This document shows, piece by piece, positions 6,577 to 7,926 of a stretch of DNA of 7,926 nucleotides. The position numbers and the translations under genes are program-made. Source of the stretch: Pseudomonadota bacterium (GTDB lineage: Bacteria > Pseudomonadota > Gammaproteobacteria > Xanthomonadales > Xanthomonadaceae); contig JAFADB010000089.1 in the NCBI GenBank assembly GCA_023425225.1, positions 1 to 7,926 of the forward strand, given 5' to 3'. The number at the start of each line of letters is the position of its first letter. Positions within the stretch are counted from its first letter, which is position 1. The notes under the pieces were generated by a model, which made no database searches, had not been told where the DNA came from, and worked only from the letters and a program-made list of their open reading frames with translations.

Positions 6577-7926
6577 TCACTTCGCCTTGGGCGAAATGCG
6601 GGTGATGCGGTCGCCCTTGGGATCGTCTTCGCCACGCGACTTGTTGATCAGGAACACGTCGCCCTTGCCGTCGGCCGCGACGTGGTTGGGGTAGGTGCCG
6701 CCGTCGAGGTTGGCGACGATCTTGCCCTGCGCATCCACCACCGTGACGGTGCCGGCGGCACGGCTGGCGACATAGGCCAGGCGGTGGACCGGATCGTAGG
6801 CCACGCCCAGCGCGCCGGCGCCGACGTAGACGTCGTGCAGCACGCGGCCGCTGGCCACGTCCACGATCAGCAGGTTGTCGCTGCTCTGCGACACCGCCAG
6901 CAGGTGACGGGCGGCGGAATCGTAGGCCACGCCGATGGTGCCCTTGGTGCCCTGCAGCGGGATCACCTTCTCGACCTTGCCGGCGGCGCCATCGATGACC
7001 GCCGCCTCGGCGCTGCGCAGGCTCACCGTGTACACCTTGCCGGTGGCGGCATCCAGCGACAGCGAGACCGGCGCGAACGTGCCGTCAGGCGTGCTGGAGG
7101 CCACCGGGATGTTGGCGAGCGGGGCGAGCGTGCGGGTATCGAAGACCGCGATGTAGTCCTCGCCCACGGCCGACACGTAGGCCCGGCCGCGGGCCGCGTC
7201 GATGACCACGTCGCGCGAATGCGGCACCGCGCCCACCGGGAACTGCTTGACCAGCTTCAGGTCGGACTGGCGGTACACCGCCACGGTGTCCTGGCGGGTA
7301 TTGGTCACCCAGACGTTGCCGTTGGCGTCGTCCACGGCCACGCCGTAGACCGCGTAGACACCGGGATCGCGCGGCGCCTGCTGGCCGGCGGCCGGGCCGC
7401 CCTCGCCGTCGCGAACCTGCGCCGGCGCCGGCTGCGGGGCGACCTGCGCCAGGATGTCCAGGCTGCGCGGATCGACCTTCAACAGCGCCGACTGGCGGAC
7501 CGGCGGACGCCCGACCGCACTGGTGACGAACACCACATCGTTCTTGGCGCTGTAGGCGGACTGGTACAGGCCCTGCACCAGCTTCTTGCCGACCACCTCG
7601 AATCCGCCCTGGCCCGACAGCGGCACCTGCTTGGAGATCTTCAGCTGCAGCGGCGACAGGCCCTCGGCGGTGCCGTCGGCCGCCACCGTCACCGGATAGG
7701 CGCCCAGGCCGGCGTCGGCCGGAACCACCAGCGTGCCGGCGAACTTGCCCTCGCCGTCGGCGACGTAGGGCTGGGCGTTGAGCGCGGCGCCGCCGGCGGA
7801 CAGGGTGATCTTCTGGCCCGGCTTGAAGCCGCTACCGGCCACCTCGACGGTCGCACCGGCCAGCACCACCGGCGCGGTGACGCGCACCGCCGGGCCGGAC
7901 GGGCCGCCGCGGCCGGGCGCCTGCTG
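6577..7926 (-). CDS. yncE: YncE-like YVTN beta-propeller protein with N-terminal Ig-like domain (partial, 5' end beyond window)
   Basis: The frame is open to the window edge, so the start and any signal peptide are missing; 449 residues are visible. The first 13 are a Gly/Pro/Gln-rich linker. Residues about 14-100 look like a small Ig-like or invasin-like beta domain (ATVEVAGSGFKPGQKITLSA, then GTLVVPADAGLGAYPVTV). From about 118 to the end, repeated blades of the YVTN/YncE propeller follow, including VWVTNTRQDTVAVYRQSDLK (205-224), GRAYVSAVGEDYIAVFD, LLAVSQSSDNLLIVD and LAYVASRAAGTVTVVD. A Pro/Gln/Gly-rich insertion (about 160-190) interrupts the early propeller. E. coli YncE is a periplasmic, iron-regulated propeller of 353 residues without the Ig-like domain, and its molecular function is not settled. 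Its position just upstream of fepB suggests a role in the same iron response. The yncE symbol reflects family, not proven orthology. Confidence 0.8.
   Translation of the reverse strand, partial: QQAPGRGGPSGPAVRVTAPVVLAGATVEVAGSGFKPGQKITLSAGGAALNAQPYVADGEGKFAGTLVVPADAGLGAYPVTVAADGTAEGLSPLQLKISKQVPLSGQGGFEVVGKKLVQGLYQSAYSAKNDVVFVTSAVGRPPVRQSALLKVDPRSLDILAQVAPQPAPAQVRDGEGGPAAGQQAPRDPGVYAVYGVAVDDANGNVWVTNTRQDTVAVYRQSDLKLVKQFPVGAVPHSRDVVIDAARGRAYVSAVGEDYIAVFDTRTLAPLANIPVASSTPDGTFAPVSLSLDAATGKVYTVSLRSAEAAVIDGAAGKVEKVIPLQGTKGTIGVAYDSAARHLLAVSQSSDNLLIVDVASGRVLHDVYVGAGALGVAYDPVHRLAYVASRAAGTVTVVDAQGKIVANLDGGTYPNHVAADGKGDVFLINKSRGEDDPKGDRITRISPKAK

Overview
The window is very GC-rich, with almost no AT-rich stretches even between genes. 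It has the organisation of a Gram-negative proteobacterium: a TonB-dependent outer-membrane receptor, periplasmic and lipoprotein export signals, and Fep-type import genes. The protein flavour suggests a xanthomonad-type gammaproteobacterium (Xanthomonas, Stenotrophomonas or Lysobacter relatives). That taxonomic guess comes from pattern recognition, not a search.

Left part, + strand (1-2264): a weak candidate promoter is followed directly by a textbook cobalamin (B12) riboswitch at about 61-266. A leader of about 140 nt carries a short tandem repeat and a hairpin next to the ribosome-binding site. Then comes a 618-residue BtuB-type TonB-dependent receptor starting at 408. Together these form a B12-repressed unit for outer-membrane uptake of cobalamin or a related corrinoid.

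Middle and right part, - strand (7926 down to 2433): a five-gene run reads towards btuB. It starts with a YncE-like beta-propeller protein whose 5' end lies beyond the window. It continues with a FepB-like siderophore-binding lipoprotein, the FepD-like and FepG-like permease subunits, and the FepC-like ATPase. The fepD/fepG junction overlaps by 4 nt (GTGA) and fepG/fepC are 1 nt apart, so the transporter is clearly an operon. All four Fep proteins match the Escherichia coli enterobactin transporter along their length as I remember those sequences, so a ferric-catecholate substrate is the best guess. The two units converge on a 168-nt intergenic stretch (2265-2432) holding two hairpins that probably act as terminators.

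How it fits together: BtuB moves corrinoid across the outer membrane under B12 control. The FepBDGC-YncE unit moves a ferric siderophore from periplasm to cytoplasm. No inner-membrane B12 transporter (btuFCD) and no ferric-siderophore receptor (fepA) is present, so either the units are independent with partners elsewhere, or the Fep-like transporter serves the B12-regulated receptor. No wholly unknown system is evident. The points most worth a second look are this receptor/transporter mismatch, the lipoprotein form of FepB with a non-retention +2 residue, the Ig-like extension on the YncE protein, and the leader structure after the riboswitch.
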